Below, piece by piece: positions 35,552 through 38,036 of a stretch of 38,036 nucleotides of DNA. A model generated the notes under the pieces. That model was not told the DNA's origin, made no database searches, and saw nothing but the letters and a program-made list of their open reading frames with translations. The stretch's first letter is position 1. Each line of letters opens with the position of its first letter. The stretch is from Stramenopiles sp. TOSAG23-3 (lineage: Eukaryota; Sar), in NCBI GenBank assembly GCA_900128585.1, contig LT642188.1:1-38036 (forward strand). Direction: 5' to 3'. The translations under genes and the position numbers were made by a program.

Positions 35552-36752
35552 TTTTGGATACTTTGCAGTGATCGTGTATGCTTTTGCAGTTTCTTGCTCG
35601 TGGTGATTACACTAAGATCCAACCGCGTTGAAAACGTTGACATTCTCCTTCCGAATTATTTAGTCGAGTAGTCACACTCCTGTACAAGAAAGGCGCATCA
35701 AATCCAAATATGTATAACTAACATAGGAGATAATATGTTCTTCGCGTATTATTTTATTATTATTATTTATAATAAATAATAAATTACTGCCGCGTACTAA
35801 CTACTACTAACTATCATCAAAAAAAAAAAAAATAAAGTTTTTTTTTACAATGATAATTCACTGTAAATAACAACCACTAAAATAGAAATGGTTGTGGAAC
35901 GTAAAAAGCTGTAAATATATTAGACTATAATACAAGGAACAGGACCGTGTATAATCATTGGAATTATCACTGTATACAACTACGCGTACTAGTATACTAC
36001 GAATAATGCGTATACTACGAGGGATGTAGGACTACTAGACTACTAGAACGAACGACCAAAAAATAAATTGTTCCGGAGTCACTGAGTCTTAACTTAAAAT
36101 TAGATAAATGTAAAAATGTAATAATAAAAATATTATCTAAAATATGATGTACAATTTAAAATATTGAATAGGTATCATAATTGACAACCGTTTCGGCGCA
36201 TTTTTCTCCTCACACTGCTGTCTTTGTTACAGTATTATCGTGTTATTATTAGTTATAATGATAGATAAATAAATATAATAATATTAGAATAAATACATAT
36301 ACACAACAGGAAGAAGAAGAAAAAAGAAGAAGAGGAAAAAATTATTTTATTATTATTATACCTTCCTATACAATGTAGATTTTGGCATTAATACTTCACC
36401 CTTCACTGTACTCTCCCTATATTCCGTACCAAATTAACTGCCTCTCGAATGCTCGATGTGTGTTTCTTCTTGGGTCTCTTTCGCTCGCTCGCCACCGCTA
36501 TTGGTAACGGAAGTATTAAAATAACCGTCGCGTTCGACCACGCACCTCTAACGTTTTATATAAACTGATTGCCAACGTTTTACTATTAGAATTTTCATTT
36601 ACTATATCACTCGATATAGTTTATTCTAGAGGAACGTATTTTTTTCCTGCTTGTGAACATTTACATCCGCCAGTGAGGGTAAGAGACTGAATAGTAACGC
36701 TTTGGGCAAACTAAACTTGGTGCATAACAATCGCTTAAATTAGAGCCTAGGG
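35552..36752. other. AT-rich divergent spacer
   Basis: The shared upstream of CobW-Sel1 and Mo25. It contains runs of A and T, short direct repeats GTATACTACG and GACTACTA near 35992-36045, and a GAAGAAG tract at 36308-36343. No gene is seen. Confidence 0.65.
36554..36565 (+). promoter_or_regulatory. TATA-like box before Mo25
   Basis: TTTTATATAAAC lies about 190 bases before the ATG; a leader of about 160 bases would follow. Motif only. Confidence 0.35.
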
Positions 36753-37832
36753 ATGAACATGGTGTTTGGTTGGAGGAAAAAAAAGCCCGCTGAAATTGTC
36801 AAAAAACTTTCAAAGCATCTGGAAACCTTGACAAAAGCACCAAGTTCTAGGCAAGTAGAGCATGCACACGCAAGCATTATTCAAACTTTGCAAGACTTAA
36901 AGGCTCTTCTCGTTGGGTCGGATGGAAAAAGTACTTCCACTTCTAAACGAAAGAAAAGAAAAATTGAAGCGAGGCCAGAAGACCGTCAGATTATTGCAGA
37001 ACATGTAGTTAACATGAATGTGTTCATCGTGTTAATAACCCAAATGCACAAAATGCCTTTCGAAACCAAGAAAGACATAGCATTTTTGTTTAATTTCCTG
37101 TTTCACCACGAAAAGATATTTCAAGAGTACGTTCTCGGGAATCCCTCCATAATATGGACCATAGTTAGTGGGTACAGACCTGAAAATAAGGCCGTTTCAA
37201 TGGCGTGCGGGAAAATGTTAGAAGAGTGTATAAAAAATAGCAAGGTTTGTCACCTTATTTTGACATCGAACGAGTTGTGGAGGTTTTTAGACACTTACAT
37301 TGTGCTGAAAGACTTCGAAACCCAGAGTTCGGCGTTTGATGTATTGAAGGGCTTAATGACGCTGCACCCCTCTGTATCGGCTGAATTTTTTGAGCAACGG
37401 TACGAAAAGTTCTTCTCTTCCTTCAACGACTTGTTGCGATCCGACGAATACGTTGTTCGTAGGCATGCGACGAAGGTAATGTGCCGCACCTTGACCATTC
37501 CGGAACATTTTGACACAATGATGCGCTACGTTAGCTCCAAATCACACTTGAAAATTTGGATGAATTTGCTTAGAGATGACAGTGACCAAGTACAACTCGA
37601 CGCGTTCCACGTATTTAAGTTGTTCGTTGCGAACCCCCAAATGCCAAAGGATGTTGATCATACACTGACCACAAATGGAAAAAGGTTGATTTCCTTTTTG
37701 AACAGATTCCACGATAAGTCCCACTCTGTGGATGAAGATTTTTTTGCGGAAAAGTCGATGATTATAGACCACATCAAGAAAATGAGCTCCAGTCCTTTTG
37801 GAGACCTTACTGGCCTGCATAACAATTCATAA
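36753..37832 (+). CDS. Mo25/CAB39 family scaffold protein
   Basis: 359 residues (human CAB39 is 341). Mo25 is an armadillo-like helical scaffold that binds STRAD and activates LKB1 or germinal-centre kinases (and works with MST/STK24-type kinases). The diagnostic segment is SHLKIWMNLLRDDSDQVQLD followed by AFHVFKLFVANPQMPK. The N-terminus MVFGWRKKKPAEIVKKLSKH matches the usual FKxxKxPxExVKxL start, and SSFNDLLRSDEYVVRRHATK fits the repeat core. A basic insert SKRKKRKIEARPED lies near residues 65-80. No membrane segment. Start ATG 36753 (ATG 36759 also possible); stop TAA. It is divergent from CobW-Sel1. Confidence 0.93.
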   Translation: MNMVFGWRKKKPAEIVKKLSKHLETLTKAPSSRQVEHAHASIIQTLQDLKALLVGSDGKSTSTSKRKKRKIEARPEDRQIIAEHVVNMNVFIVLITQMHKMPFETKKDIAFLFNFLFHHEKIFQEYVLGNPSIIWTIVSGYRPENKAVSMACGKMLEECIKNSKVCHLILTSNELWRFLDTYIVLKDFETQSSAFDVLKGLMTLHPSVSAEFFEQRYEKFFSSFNDLLRSDEYVVRRHATKVMCRTLTIPEHFDTMMRYVSSKSHLKIWMNLLRDDSDQVQLDAFHVFKLFVANPQMPKDVDHTLTTNGKRLISFLNRFHDKSHSVDEDFFAEKSMIIDHIKKMSSSPFGDLTGLHNNS

Positions 37833-38036
37833 AGAGAGGGGAAGGAAAAATGTTCGCGCGCGTACACGGTAGAAGTATTTTCGGGCTTATCTGCGAGAGA
37901 AGAATTATTTTACATACTATATCATTAGTTTTTTTACATACTATATAATTTGTTTTTGGGCGAATACCAGTTACAGACACACAACAACTGTATAAGTCTG
38001 ATAAACGAACAAGCGGAAAATAACCTACGGGCAGTT
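37833..38036. other. 3' flank of Mo25 to the window end
   Basis: AT-rich sequence with a duplicated TTTTTTACATACTATAT-type string at about 37908-37950. No gene is visible before the window ends. Confidence 0.5.

Noticed and set aside
1-38036. Search for CRISPR arrays, transposases and integrases
   Set aside because: No regularly spaced repeats and no transposase, reverse transcriptase or integrase frames were seen; all arrays are simple-sequence repeats.

Overview
This window looks like nuclear DNA of a unicellular eukaryote (protist). Its protein-coding genes are compact and mostly intronless, with clearly higher GC than the very AT-rich, microsatellite-filled spacers between them. The gene content is eukaryote-specific: EMC3, ATG13, Mo25, a DNAJC3-like ER co-chaperone, a mitochondrial uL23, and a six-transmembrane voltage-gated K+ channel with two RCK domains. 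TAA, TAG and TGA all end genes here, so the standard code is used. A SAR-type protist such as a stramenopile would fit, but nothing seen fixes the lineage.

Layout, left to right. A secreted leucine-rich-repeat protein (892-2091, +). A large nuclear-type protein with a PDZ-like N-terminus, a TFIIS N-terminal domain, a long charged coiled coil and two C-terminal cold-shock/S1-like repeats (2451-5483, +). A 972-residue low-complexity secreted protein rich in Ser, Gly, Ala and Asp (6084-9002, -). EMC3 (10537-11283, +). A small secreted or membrane protein that may be multi-exon (11760-12149, -). A Canopy/saposin-like ER protein (13234-14079, +). A fusion of two methyltransferases (15083-17110, +). 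A short-chain dehydrogenase (17403-18209, -). A DNAJC3-like TPR-J protein whose tail is frameshifted at a run of 12 G (19228-20766, +). Triosephosphate isomerase (21481-22245, -). A possible hidden two-exon small gene (22821-23048, +). A duplicated cysteine-rich secreted protein (23152-23694, -). Mitochondrial uL23m (24703-25035, +). ATG13 (25340-27013, -). A BK/Slo-like channel (29297-32959, +). A CobW-family GTPase fused to seven Sel1 repeats (33329-35551, -). Mo25/CAB39 (36753-37832, +).

Genes are mostly single transcription units on alternating strands, as expected for a eukaryote; there are no operons. There is a loose secretory theme: EMC3 (membrane insertion), the Canopy-like protein (ER folding) and the DNAJC3-like protein (ER lumen co-chaperone) lie within about 10 kb, with several signal-peptide proteins nearby. 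This may be chance. The other genes are housekeeping (TPI, uL23m), autophagy (ATG13), signalling scaffold (Mo25), metal handling (CobW-Sel1) and excitability (K+ channel).

The most unusual items are the PDZ-TFIIS-N/tandem S1-like architecture, the CobW-Sel1 fusion, the GSTCD-like/EFM7-like methyltransferase fusion, the two-module 12-cysteine secreted protein, the frameshift in the DNAJC3-like tail, a dispersed ~40-bp element found in three + strand 3' flanks, and intron-like signals that suggest small multi-exon genes in spacers that look empty. Several long reading frames open at GTG or TTG; for those I took the first plausible ATG, which also exposes signal peptides.
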